The notes under the pieces: model-generated
Seen by the model: only the letters and a program-made list of their open reading frames with translations
Told to the model about the DNA's origin: nothing
Database searches by the model: none
Shown: one piece after another, positions 21,582 through 32,500 of the stretch
How positions within the stretch are numbered: the stretch's first letter is position 1
Layout of the letters: every line of letters starts with the position of its first letter
Program-made: the position numbers and the translations under genes
Assembly: GCF_000328475.2 (NCBI RefSeq)
Contig: NC_026484.1
Coordinates: 682,001 to 746,000 of the forward strand
DNA: 64,000 bases
Direction: 5' to 3'
From: Mycosarcoma maydis
Taxonomy: Eukaryota; Basidiomycota; Ustilaginomycetes; Ustilaginales

Positions 21582-22056
21582 GCCGAGCGCCACGCACACC
21601 CGTGACATGCCGCTGCTGGCTCTCTGAGTGGAATTCCGCAACCAAACAGTCACGGGAGTTAGTAAGTTAGTGCCAAGCCAGGACTGCACTATCTAATGCG
21701 TGATGGTTCAGGGTCAGTCAACTTGTGACTGGTGCAGAACAGCCTCGTGCCTAAATTTGAAGCTCAGTCGAAAACAGCATAGCACACTGCGACTCGAAAT
21801 CTGACCAGATTGCATCATGCCGCGGCCACCTGAGCAGTCAAACCTCAAAGTGCCCTCACTTAACCCAAGCTCTCTCACTCACGACTTGGCGTTCAGTCGT
21901 GAATCTGGAGCGACGACCCACCGTCTTGCACCTTTGTCTATCTCCGTGTTCATCCTGGTCGTCCATCCTGACTCTAGCCACCAACTAATAACCACATCTA
22001 AGCTCTCTTTGCCCATCATCGATCCCGTGTACCACACAAACGCCATTGCAGCCATC

Positions 22057-24000
22057 ATGGCTCGCCCAGGCGCACCTTCGCGGTCTCACTCCCAAAGGTC
22101 GGACGAACTGTTTGCTGCCTTCAATGGCCCCGCCGAGACGGATCCAGCCCTGCCAGATCATGCCCAAGCTGGCTCCTCAACATCAGCAGCTCCATCCTCG
22201 TCCGTCGATGTGTTCTTCGATGCAGGAGATGCGCTACCTGAACCGGATGTTCAATCTAGCAACGCTTCCGTCAATGACCCTCTGGGAGCCAACCGTGCTG
22301 CCTCGAATGCATCTGCTGCCCCAACCCCCTCGACTTTCCGTCCACCTTCGCAATTGGCTCGCTGCGGCAACACTCCGGCGTACGATTTCGAGCGACCCGA
22401 ATACTTTCCCACCGCTACAAGGCGTCCACCACCCTCGTCGAACGCCACCAGTCCACGAGCCGATCCTGCCGCCTTGGCAACTTCAGATGCTACCAACCCT
22501 GACCATCGCACAATCGACATGAGCTTTCAAAGCGCAAACGATGCAGACGATTCGCTTCACTCGGCCAGCAGCAGCAACGTTCATCGAAATGGTTACAGCT
22601 CCCTGCCTACTTCGAGTGGTGGTGGCGGCGTGAGCACCGACCCATCCGAACACTTGTCCAGAAGCGATCGTATGCGCTTTGCTCTTGGCCGATTTGGACG
22701 CTTTGTAGGAATGGGTATCCCTGGCGCTCGCTACACCTCTCTTTCCACCCAAGATGGTAGCCGTGCAGGCGTTCATCGACCCCGCGTCGTCGGTGGAGGT
22801 ATCGGCCAGGACGGCGTGTTTGCCAATCTCAGCGCCAAGCCAGAGCGTCGTCGACGTGGCCAGCATGGTGCAAGCGCTGAAGATCGTGGCGACGATGACG
22901 ATCTGGAAGATGACATGCAACCGCCTACTTACGAGATTGCTGCCGCCGATGCAGTGCCTCAGTACTGGGAGACCACCATTCTCGGCGGCAGCGTGCATCC
23001 ACTTGCCAATGGACTCGGATGGACGCCCGGAGGTGCTCACGTGGGTGCCATCGAGGACCTCATCGTTGAGGGCCTGGCGGTTGGTAATTTCTTCGGATTC
23101 GCTTGGAACCTGCTGGTCTCCATGACGTTCCAGTTTGTTGGTTTCTTGCTCACCTACCTGCTTCACACAACGCACGCTGCCCGATGCGGCAGCCGAGCCG
23201 GACTCGGTGTCACGCTCATTCAATACGGATTTTATCTGCGCACAAGGGCTGCCGAGATTGCTGAAGGCAAGATCATCGGCTCGGGCGATTTCGGCGAAGG
23301 TGGGGTGGCTATCTCACCTGGAGCCGGTGGTGGTGGATGGTTCGATGAGAATCCCGATGGTGGTGACACAGGAGGTACTAGGAGAAGGCGTGGATGGATT
23401 TCGCGCACTGTTCAAGCCGCGCAATCCTCAGCGGATGGCGCAACGCTCGCGGACCTGTTTGCTGCACAAGCGGATGGCCAGCCGGTCAATGTGGGAGACC
23501 AGAACATCACTGACTCGATGAGTCAATCAACCGAGTGGCTGGCTTACGTGCTTATGGTGATTGGATGGACCCTTTTGCTTTCGAGCACGCTCAGCTACTG
23601 GCGTATTTGGCGTTGGGGCAAGTCGCTGGTCGATGCTGCTCATCGAGAACAAGAATCATCCACCAACAGCAACAATGACGCGAGCACCGAGACTTCCTCT
23701 GGCGCGACGCCCGGCGCCACCAGCTTTGTCAATCGTTTTCGCACCATTTTTGGTACGCCGCACGGTGCAAGCGGGCAAGGATCAGGTGAAGACTGGATCC
23801 TGTTTCCCGGCGTAGGCCATCGTCTTGGTCGCAACAGCCGTTCAGCTTCACGACAGCCAGACCGGTCCGGCGCCTCGTTTGACCACCCTACCAGCATCGC
23901 CGACCTGGAAGATGAAGATGGATTGGACTCACAAGATGCACAGTTGAACCAGGCCGAGCGACGCTTGTTGAACGATATGCGTCGGGTCGGCCTCGTATGA
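22057..24000 (+). CDS. Bsd2/Ndfip-type adaptor of the NEDD4/Rsp5 ubiquitin ligase
   Basis: The preferred start at 22057 (CATCATGG context) gives 647 residues. An in-frame ATG at 21817 would add 80 residues of leader-like composition and remains possible. The N-terminal half is disordered, with Ser, Ala, Asn and Pro. QPPTYE near residue 289 is the PY motif bound by WW domains of Rsp5/NEDD4 ligases. Hydrophobic segments follow: VGNFFGFAWNLLVSMTF and FQFVGFLLTYLLHTTHA, then GVTLIQYGFYLRTRA, and a last one near residues 495-520 (YVLMVIGWTLLLSSTL). This is the Bsd2/Ndfip pattern. Yeast Bsd2 helps Rsp5 sort membrane proteins, including metal transporters, to the vacuole. The insert between segments two and three and the long tail are larger than in yeast. 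Confidence 0.88.
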   Translation: MARPGAPSRSHSQRSDELFAAFNGPAETDPALPDHAQAGSSTSAAPSSSVDVFFDAGDALPEPDVQSSNASVNDPLGANRAASNASAAPTPSTFRPPSQLARCGNTPAYDFERPEYFPTATRRPPPSSNATSPRADPAALATSDATNPDHRTIDMSFQSANDADDSLHSASSSNVHRNGYSSLPTSSGGGGVSTDPSEHLSRSDRMRFALGRFGRFVGMGIPGARYTSLSTQDGSRAGVHRPRVVGGGIGQDGVFANLSAKPERRRRGQHGASAEDRGDDDDLEDDMQPPTYEIAAADAVPQYWETTILGGSVHPLANGLGWTPGGAHVGAIEDLIVEGLAVGNFFGFAWNLLVSMTFQFVGFLLTYLLHTTHAARCGSRAGLGVTLIQYGFYLRTRAAEIAEGKIIGSGDFGEGGVAISPGAGGGGWFDENPDGGDTGGTRRRRGWISRTVQAAQSSADGATLADLFAAQADGQPVNVGDQNITDSMSQSTEWLAYVLMVIGWTLLLSSTLSYWRIWRWGKSLVDAAHREQESSTNSNNDASTETSSGATPGATSFVNRFRTIFGTPHGASGQGSGEDWILFPGVGHRLGRNSRSASRQPDRSGASFDHPTSIADLEDEDGLDSQDAQLNQAERRLLNDMRRVGLV

Positions 24001-24989
24001 TACCATTGCCCCAGTCTAACATTCCAGCGTCTTACTATCTCTCTCTCGAACTCTGCAGGCGTTCACACACTCATTTGTTCAATGTCACCGCATTTGCTAG
24101 TTTAAGACGTGACGTTCGGCGAATTGTGTTGCCGATCGTGTCTGTTGTTGTCATGCCGAGACGGATCATATGGCGTGGCTCGTCCATGTGTTTGTGGAAG
24201 GGTTGGTGGGTATACAGTATGTGTGCGGCCATGTTCGTTCATGACTCACTGAACGACGGCTGGTCCTTTCGAGTGATGAAGCAGGAGCTCGAACCTCTGT
24301 TGAGACGCTTCATCTTGCCGAAGGCTCGACAAGCACGAGGATTTCGGAATGTTTACTGATGGCTGCCTTGATGCTGATTATCACCGGGTCGGCCTCTCGA
24401 TGTGTCTTGGACGATCAGAGACGTAGGATGATGAAATACAATTGAGCATCGGATTCTTAAGTCGATTGTGAGGAAGCACGACGGGTCTGCGAGGAGCATT
24501 AGTGCTATTGTTTTCGGATACCACGGCCGTCAGCAGTCGGAGAGATGGATGGGGTTGGGCCGAAGGGCAGCTCGCCAAGATCTTGGCTGAAAATAGTGCA
24601 ACGCTGCACACGGACTCATCGCCTCGGGAAAACTGCCAGGCTGGCGCAAGTCCATGTAGAACACCAGCACCGCCAGTGCAAATTCCGCATGAACAGTAAT
24701 CACGAACGGCATTGTGTTTGTGATAGCACGAAGCGCGGCGACGGGCGGCGCCTGTCAGGACGATGCGGTTCTAGTCAGACAGACACTGACTAAGGCACGC
24801 CGGCGTTTCTTTTGAGAATGCGTCGGCGGCGCAGACGGATCGATCTTCAGAACGATCTTCTATCTCAAAGAGCCACGCCTCTTGACCACGCTGAATCCAG
24901 TCACGAGCTGACGGCAAATGTGTTGATTCATGGAGGCAAGCGGTGACATAGATCGCAGCAAAATGGAACATGGTCAGAGTCTGGAAAGG

Positions 24990-25020
<31 letters not shown>

Positions 25021-25162
25021 CAGCGCTAGACTGTGGCGTGGGCGTGTCCGCGAGGACACAGAACGTAGTGGTGTATCACGATGGCTCGTAAACGACCAAT
25101 CGTGAATATGTCAGATATGGCGCAGCATGCTATGCGAGGATGGATCACGAATGTCGCGGATT
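24001..25162. other. Intergenic region with 28-nt T tract
   Basis: It separates the 3' ends of the Bsd2-like gene and the secreted-protein gene. No gene is seen. The main feature is the uninterrupted T run at 24993-25020. Single motif copies occur near 24699, 25100 and 25146. Confidence 0.65.
24993..25020. repeat. Homopolymer tract, 28 T (poly(A) on the minus strand)
   Basis: An uninterrupted run of 28 T. On the coding strand of the secreted-protein gene it reads as poly(A), starting 142 nt after that gene's stop codon. See the finding on possible retroposition. Confidence 0.95.
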
Positions 25163-26023
25163 TCAGCGCCAAAATCCGCAGGCGAGTCCCGCTCTACCGT
25201 CACCCCAGCCTACTCCCATGTAGTCCCTGCTCATTCCACCGGAATAGAAGAACTTGCCGGTTGGCGCATACATGTAGTACCACCTATTGCGTCGGCTGAC
25301 TGCTACCGCGGTGCCAAAATCGTCTCGTCCTTTGTCTACGCAGAAGTGGTGCGACCAGGAGCGAGTCCAGTGCAAGTTGGTGATCAAAGCCTTGGTCTTC
25401 ACGCTCCCCGAGCCCCCGCACTGATTGATACATGCATTGGCAGGTCCAAAACAAGAGTTTTGAGAACCGCGTCCATAGAAGGATATCTCAATGTCGTTGG
25501 CAACTCGCTTCCTCAGGTCGCGGCTGTACCTTGCAACAAGCGGCTCAAGGCTTTGCACCTGGTCGACCGTAGCTGTAAGTGCATCGTCGGTCTGATCCTC
25601 AGCTATGTTGGACTTGACGATAGTCTCATCCTCCGAGGCCGAGGCAATTGTACGTCCGCCCATGCTGACGTCTCCATGGAAAGTGATGTAGTCCAAGACA
25701 TTGGTCTCATCAGAGAGCACGTGATTGCAATCTTGGAACGACTTTCTTGCTTTCTCGTGCATATCGTCCAGGTCCACCAGGACGAACAGCGCTTGAGCCT
25801 GGACGATGTACTTGACCCGATCCGCCGTATAGCCAGCCGCATTGACGCAGTCAAAGAAGGCAGCCAGGTTCAGCGTTTTGACCGCAACAGGAAAGGCGCC
25901 TTCATGCTCGACTCTAGGGCTTTCAGGTGCTCTTTTGCTTAATCCACTGTCGCATTGGCTGCTAGCATGCACAGTGGCTGCCACAGCAAGGCAAAGCGCA
26001 AAAAGGGAAAAGAGATTGTACAT
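25163..26023 (-). CDS. Secreted orphan protein, candidate effector
   Basis: A 286-residue intronless frame from ATG at 26023. The N-terminus is a clear signal peptide: MYNLFSLFALCLAVAATVHA, with probable cleavage after VHA, then SSQCDSGLSKRAP with a Lys-Arg site suited to Kex2. There is no later membrane helix or obvious GPI signal. Eight cysteines remain after the signal peptide. The C-terminal 110 residues are rich in aromatic residues and Gly and hold five of them (SCFGPANACINQCGGSG, HHFCVDKG, LACGFWR), and look like a compact folded domain. I recognise no enzyme family. Small cysteine-containing secreted orphans isolated in gene-poor DNA are typical of smut effectors, so that role is inferred from class and setting only. 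A TATAAG lies about 150 bp upstream. Confidence 0.8.
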   Translation of the reverse strand: MYNLFSLFALCLAVAATVHASSQCDSGLSKRAPESPRVEHEGAFPVAVKTLNLAAFFDCVNAAGYTADRVKYIVQAQALFVLVDLDDMHEKARKSFQDCNHVLSDETNVLDYITFHGDVSMGGRTIASASEDETIVKSNIAEDQTDDALTATVDQVQSLEPLVARYSRDLRKRVANDIEISFYGRGSQNSCFGPANACINQCGGSGSVKTKALITNLHWTRSWSHHFCVDKGRDDFGTAVAVSRRNRWYYMYAPTGKFFYSGGMSRDYMGVGWGDGRAGLACGFWR

Positions 26024-26169
26024 GGCGATTGCCGGATAGAAGTGAACTGCGATGTGCAGGATTTGAGGAGCGCGCGTGTGTGTGTGGCAACTGGTGAGAC
26101 TGTAGTTAAAGCGGATGAATGCAGTTTGGTGGATGATGCGGGATAGGGTACCATTGCTGAGTGGTGCTA

Positions 26170-26175
26170 CTTATA
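26170..26175 (-). promoter_or_regulatory. Possible TATA box of the secreted-protein gene
   Basis: On the minus strand TATAAG lies 147 bp upstream of the ATG at 26023. It is a plausible core promoter element, judged only by sequence and position. Confidence 0.35.
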
Positions 26176-28698
26176 CACACTCGGTTTTGATGTTGCCCTC
26201 CTTCGCACTCCCTCCTTTGCGCCTCTCTGTGCATGTAGGACCAAGGCTGGAGCGCGTCTCAGAAAAGCGCGATGGGTAACGGTCCTTTGCTCGTCGCTGC
26301 TGGGCACCAGCAGCTTGACTCTGAGTGCTCCACGCCATTGGCATGTCTGGCGTGGACGACATTGCACCTGACTTAACTCGAAGGACAGCTGAGAGATTCT
26401 GTGCAATGCATTTCGTCGTCGATTCAAGACGGGTGGGGCAGCAATACGAGCTTCGGTGCATGGAAAGGTCACTCGACTGTAACTGTATTTTTTGCTGTCG
26501 GTGTCCGGGCAGACTTAGTCGGGCATCGATCGCCCACGCTCAAGTACAAGGTTAGCCTGCGCACGGACAAAGGCTTCCGGATCGAAGTCGCACTATTAGA
26601 CTTGACCCAACATGCTGGGGAGCAGAGTCTGCAAAGAACCATGCGGCAAGATTCTACGCGGCTGTCGTGTGAAGAACTCATGATGTTGTTTCAGTAGACA
26701 AGTGAATTAGACGCCTCTGTGAGTTTGCCCTTGCAGAACTAAGTGACTCGTGATTATCCCCACATGTTCAAGTCACCCGATCAAACGCGCGAACCTGTGC
26801 TTTAGACGCAGAAGCGAAGCCGCAAGCTTGACCATCTCTGTGAAACTTCCCTTTGTCTTTGCTATCTGCTCTCAGCCGACTGTCGACCACTCGTTTAGAG
26901 CACCAGGCCGGGAGCTCTCGAGCGTCGCCACGCGCACCTACATTCACGATTGTTTGCAAAAAGAGGCGCGGAAATTAAACACCAAATTGGCCAAACAGGT
27001 ACAGCGACTCGTCAGAGCCATTTTCGAAAACAACCAAGGTGCTGCTGTGGCCGTGAATGGACCCTACTTCAGACCCTGCAGGGAGATCGCCGCAGGTTAC
27101 TTGCTTTGCCAGAAAATGCATCGTGAATGAAAATGGGAAGGGAAGATGAAGCGACAAAGTCGCATCGATGAAATGGTGACGCTGTCACAGTCGTGAGTTG
27201 TACATCCTGCTACCTCGACGAAGGGTGCAAAGCTGTCACAGCATTTCGAGCCAACGTCCAATGCTGCCAGCCAATCCATTCACGACCCTTTCAAGCAAGC
27301 TGAGACCGAAGTGATTTTCAGTACAGGCAAGCAGAATCCAAATTCCGACGCTACGTGGATCGCTCCGCCACCCAACGTCGTATACTTGTAGCTTCAGTCC
27401 CATGTATGACCCGTAAAGGTCCTTCCCAGCTCCCGACGTGAGTCATGACCGTGTCGTCCCTTATGAACCAACGCAGAGCAATATGATACCGTATAGCCCC
27501 GTCTTTGTCCCATTCTCCGTCCCCTTTTTGTCTCATCTTGGTCTCGGGCAAGTATAGCCGTCCATCTCTGATCGTGCATACATTCTGTTTCTGTTTTAAT
27601 CATTTCTCCCCTCTGCTTCATCAATCATCCCCTTTTCTTTCTTCTCCCACCAATTGTCATACATGATGCAAAGGTAAACCATTTGTCTTACACCGTGAAA
27701 TAGCATTCGGACACTTCAACACCGTGTGGTACGGCCTTGAAGACTTCATTTCGATCTGTAGACTGAGTCTTGGCGTGATCCTGTCTTCTGACCTTGGCGG
27801 AGACCTCGCGGCGCCACCTGCGGCGACCGCTATCTGCTGCGCAGGCACCCCCGCTTTTCTTTGGCCGGCAAAGAGACTCCTTCGAGCTGGAGGACCTCAC
27901 GACTTTTCTTGCCTGCAATTGAAACGTTTTCACAGAACTGTGTATATCGTGAGTCAGCTAGGAGGTCAAGACTGGACTGATTTGAGAAAGCTTGAATCAT
28001 GACGTTCACGAATGGTATGGCTTCAGGTTTCGCCCACATAGTGCCACTCGAGGGCAGCTCCGCGGGCACAGAGCAATGTTGCTCTTGAGACGATGAGGCC
28101 GAGTAGTGACAAGATCTCGGCAATCGCGCTGCGTACCTTCTCTCGAGTCATACCTCGGTTCGAGTCAGGCGCTGCTCAACCGGAATGAGCCCCAAGTGAC
28201 AAGTCGCGCAACTGAGGATCTGGCTTACGGCCTCTCCAAACCTCTCGATCGAGCAGTAGCCAGAGGGAAAGTCGGCCATACCACTCGACAAGAGGCTTTG
28301 TGGTTATCTCATCCAGCGTTTCGCGCGTTTGGCACGCTTTGCGCCAAGATCCGATTTGTACTGACCAAGTCATGTCGCTGCTCTGTGTATGTGATCAGTG
28401 CGCCGTCATCTGTGGATGTCACCTTGCCATTCGTCATCTGTTACTCTGGCGGGCACTCTTGATTGCTCAGACGGTGCGTGTTAATTCGTGATTGATTGTA
28501 ACTTAACTTAGCACGTTTCTAACACCACTCACCGCCATGCATAGGGTCCGTATTTCAGTCACGAGTGTCTGACTCGACCCACGCGCAAGACGAAGAGTCG
28601 TGAGTTAACCGCGGAGCTGAGTTCGACAGGGTGTTGACGAGTCAGGCACGGAGCAGCTTGTTCCGCTGCGTTATCTCGCAGATTAAATTTTTCGTTCA

Positions 28699-28717
28699 TG
28701 AATTGGTAACCAATTCA
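28699..28717. repeat. 19-bp perfect inverted repeat
   Basis: TGAATTGGT, one A, then ACCAATTCA: 9-bp perfect arms around one base. It is 11 bp from a TCACGAWTCGTGA copy, which makes a cluster of two dyad-symmetric sites. Confidence 0.75.
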
Positions 28718-28728
28718 CAAATTGTCAG

Positions 28729-28741
28729 TCACGATTCGTGA
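28729..28741. promoter_or_regulatory. TCACGAWTCGTGA inverted repeat, copy 3
   Basis: An exact 13-bp dyad in gene-free DNA about 800 bp upstream of the ABC transporter start. It is next to the 19-bp inverted repeat, with a further ATTCGTGATT about 25 bp on. Confidence 0.5.
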
Positions 28742-29080
28742 ATCTTACGCGTGACGCTGTGACGCATTCGTGATTCATGACTTTGTTCAACTTTTTTTTT
28801 TTGTTTTTTTTTGACAGGTGCAAATCACCAAACTTCTGAGTCGTGAGTGCACTCAGCCTGAGCCGTCGGCACGAGCTCACTTGAAAGCAATCGTGAATGT
28901 GAACCAGCCCTGACGACTCACGACGCACTCACAAACTGCAGGTTCGTTTCGGCTAAATCGGTGTTGCTCTATGGTTTTCGGCTTTGTGTGTCTGGGAGTT
29001 GGTATTAATAATTGGCGATGCCGAGTTGTACATGAGAGCTTCGGTTGTAATGGTTCTGCTGCCCAGGATAGCAAGAGCTT

Positions 29081-29526
29081 TATAAGGGGTTGGAGCTCGC
29101 CTTCTCAACCCAAGCCTTCTGTTCTTCTATTTCCGTTCTTCTATTTCCGTTCTTCTATCTTCTCGACCATTTCTTCTCGTCGGTAGGACAAGGTGTGACC
29201 TCATATACAGCACTCGGTCGAGATATAGCAAGCTCTCATCTCGTCTTGTGTCTCTCTATTCCAGCTCTCTCATCTCCGTGCAAAAGGGCACATTTTTCAA
29301 CGATAATCTCGTCATCGAAGCCGAATCAGAAGTTCGTTCGCCATCAGCGCTCGAAGGAACTCGCATTGACCTAACGCAGTGCTAAAAAAACACGAGGATA
29401 CCCTTCCTTAGTCCTCAGAATCGGTACTAGATAGATTTCCCATCTGCATCAAGCCTCCAGAACTTTCACGCTATTATACGCTCCCAGCGTACTTCCTACG
29501 CTGACTTGGCCAACTTTTGCTTAAGC
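29081..29526 (+). promoter_or_regulatory. TATA box and ATG-free leader of the ABC transporter gene
   Basis: TATAAGG at 29081-29087 is followed by about 440 nt of C/T-rich sequence with no ATG that I can find before the start codon at 29527. A 14-bp unit, TTCTTCTATTTCCG, repeats 2.6 times at 29122-29158, twice the 7-bp period seen elsewhere. The ATG shortage supports a long transcribed leader. Confidence 0.55.
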
Positions 29527-32500
29527 ATGATTCCTTCAATACCACCCTGGCTCGAGCTGCATCGTGGCATGACGGTCCAGTTGGCTTCTACTGCTACTGC
29601 TGCTGCCATGTCTCCCAGCATACGGGTGCCGCTTTGGGATCAGTATACAATATCAGCTGCAGCACTGGCATCCGCCATTCTCGTTATTCTTCTCTTCCTT
29701 CTCTTTTTACCCGCCTCGGCCTCGTCATATCCACCTAGCCCTGTGGGATACGCCCGTTTCAGCAATAGTGATACTGAATCGCCTCCTTCGTCCAGCCGAG
29801 AAACGGAGGCTCCGGTAAAACACGAGGTGGACGACTATCCTTATGAGCTGCGAAAGGCGCTTGGCACCCCGGTCGATGCTGCTTCGTACGAAGCTCGACG
29901 CTTGGTAATCCACATTTTCATCGCCGTGCTGGCCGTCGTAGGCTTGGCCATCGACATGTCATCCATTGTGACTCGCGTGTTCGCCGATCAAGGCGCAGAA
30001 CATCCGCTACAAACGATCGTCTACTTTATTTCCTCCTGTGCAGCGTTGCGGACGCTGACGGTGGTGCTAGCAATGCTTCACTTCAATTTGGCAGAGTCGA
30101 CTCGGCTACTCTTGATCTGGATTCTCACTACGCTGTATCTCGTCGCTCAGCTGCTCGTTTTCTTGATCGAGTTCATGCTCTTCTTGCCAGGTCTCGGTGG
30201 TGACTCCAATTTCATCCTGCACAGCATCAACATTGGCTGCAGCTTTGCCATCTTCCTCCTCGCCTTCCTTTCACCCACCGGTCCCCTGATTCTTGTCAAG
30301 GCCACCCAGAGTTTTTCCGAAAGAGCCATCACTCGCAACGCCCTCGGCGGCGGCTCGGTAGCTCAGCACCTCTGGGGTTTCCTAGCGTTACCTGTTGTGC
30401 GAAAGGCGTACCAGCAGGGTAGGATCGATCAAGACGATATCCCTGCCCTAGACTATACCTACCGCTCCGCGGTGGTTGCAGAGAGCGTGATCTGCGAGTA
30501 TCGACGCTCGCTCGCTGCTTCAATCGCCAAAGTCCCCCATGGTCCAAATCGCACGGAAAGTATCAAGGGTCGGGCTCTGCTCAAAGCGTTGGTCAGGTGC
30601 AATGTTGCACAAATGATCGAAACGGCTGTGATGCTGGTGATTGTCACCTTTAGTTTCTATGCGCCCAAGTTGGGTCTCAAGCTGCTCTTGGATGGCCTGG
30701 AGGGATACGAAGCCTCTCTTAGGCGGGCCAACGGCGATGTTGTAGACACGGTGGCCAAGAGGGCAAGGTCGACGCTCATCTACTCGGCTTCCTTCTACCT
30801 CATCCTCTTCTTGGAAAACTTCCTCGTTTATTTCTATTTCCGTCCACTCACCGTCCACCTCAAAACGAAAATGCAGACGCAACTCACCACCTTGCTAGCC
30901 TGGAAGAGGTTGCGTCAGAAGGAAGCTTCCGCCAAAGAACAACAAGCCGACCCAAAGCAAGACCAAGCAGCTGAGAACAAGTCTGCAACTGAGGACACCG
31001 ACAACAGTGAAGGCGGCGGATCCATCTCTTCTCCTTCCCAAGTGATTAACCTCGTTACCACAGACGTGACACGCATCTTTTCGCGCATCGACATGTACGT
31101 CTTTGGCATCATGGGTCCTCTCGAAGTTCTTGTTGGCGGATACTCTGCCTACTACCTGCTGGGCAATGGTGCTCTTATCGGCCTTGCTGTAGCCGCACTC
31201 ATGCAGCCTATCGCATTCGTCCTTGGCAAGGTTACTGCACGAATCGATGAGCGGTTGCAAAAGACACGCGACCGACGCGTCATGCTCCTCTCTGAGGCGA
31301 TCCGCGCTATTCGGATGATCAAGTACGAAGCCTGGGAGGACGAGATCGGCGCCAAGATCATGCTCGAGCGCAGGGCTGAACTCAAGTGTCAGGCGCAGAG
31401 CTGGGCAGTGTTCACGTTCTTTGGCGGCTTCTTCGCCCTCGTTCCTATGCTGACGATCGTCGTTGCATTCGGATGGTACACAATGGTCGAGGGAAACACG
31501 TTGACCGCCTCGGTGGCTTTCCCTGCCGTCGCAGTGCTGACAGAGTTGCGCTGGGCTGTCAGCTATCTGCCAAGCAACTTTTTGACGGTCATCCAGGGAT
31601 GGGTCTCGATGAAGCGTATCGCCGTGTATATGGAAACGGGCGAAGTCTACATTCCCGATCAAGAATATAGCCCACAGACGATGGATGGTGCTAGGGATGT
31701 TGCTGTGCGTGCTTCTACGGGCGTCGGAAGAGTCGATTTGAGGCACGCCGAGATGACCTGGCCCTCAGATGCTGATGTCGCGCCCTCCTCCCAGTCTTCA
31801 TCATCCGCTTCAGCTGCATCATCGACGTTTACACTCTCAATCCCGGACGCATCTTTCGAAGTAGGCCAGACCAACCTCGTCTGTGGCAAAATTGGGTCGG
31901 GCAAGACGTTGCTTCTCCTCTCGCTTCTCGGCGAAGCTCAGCTGCTTTCCGGCTCGATCCATTGCCCACGCTCGCACCCTGCTACCACCCTGTATGCTGC
32001 CCGCTCCGCCTCTCAGTCCTTTGCCAATCACCGACAGTGGTGGATTGACCTCTCGCTCTCCGCCTATGCTCCACAACGTCCCTTCCTGTTCAATGCCACC
32101 GTCCGAGAGAACATTCTCTTTGGCCTCGAATACAACGCACGCCGTTACCGCGCCGTCATCTTTGCATGCGGTCTCAAACCCGACCTCAAAATCTTCAAGG
32201 ATGGTGACCGCACGGAGATCGGCGAAGGCGGAACAAACCTCTCTGGAGGTCAAAAGGCGCGCATCTCGTTGGCGAGAGCGGTTTACTCTCACGCGGGTAC
32301 TATATTGATTGACGACTGCTTGTCCGCGCTGGACTCACATACGACGAAACACATTTGCGAGAAATTGTTCGATGGTGGCAACGATGGATTGCTGGGAGGG
32401 AGGACGACCATTTTGGTGACGCACCACGTCAGGTTGATGGCTCCCAGATGCAGTAAAGTCTTGGTATTGCAGGAGGGAAGGCAGGCATTCTTTGGCAGTG

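Larger units (their letters stand above)
21262..22056. promoter_or_regulatory. Divergent region between RINT1 and Bsd2-like genes, rich in the heptamer motif
   Basis: It holds two clusters of the ATTCACG/CGTGAAT heptamer (21431-21451 and 21547-21581) and one exact TCACGAWTCGTGA inverted repeat at 21437-21449. The clusters are 170-320 bp from the RINT1 start. The last 240 bp are open in the Bsd2 frame and may be leader or an N-terminal extension. Confidence 0.55.
26024..29080. other. Gene-poor 3 kb region upstream of the ABC transporter
   Basis: No supported gene. A 98-codon plus-strand frame at 26401-26697 is the only mildly interesting one; it has no signal peptide or known domain. Seen: a perfect 19-bp inverted repeat at 28699-28717, a TCACGAWTCGTGA copy at 28729-28741, a broken T tract near 28792-28813, and single motifs near 26750, 28487, 28770 and 28890. 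Confidence 0.6.

Noticed and set aside
21817..22056. 80-residue N-terminal extension of the Bsd2-like protein
   Set aside because: In frame and ATG-started, but its composition is leader-like (C/T-rich) and the ATG at 22057 has a better context. Not excluded, only not preferred.
28792..28813. Second T tract as a retroposon tail
   Set aside because: It is interrupted by G and lies beside no candidate coding copy, so it is treated as a plain homopolymer region.
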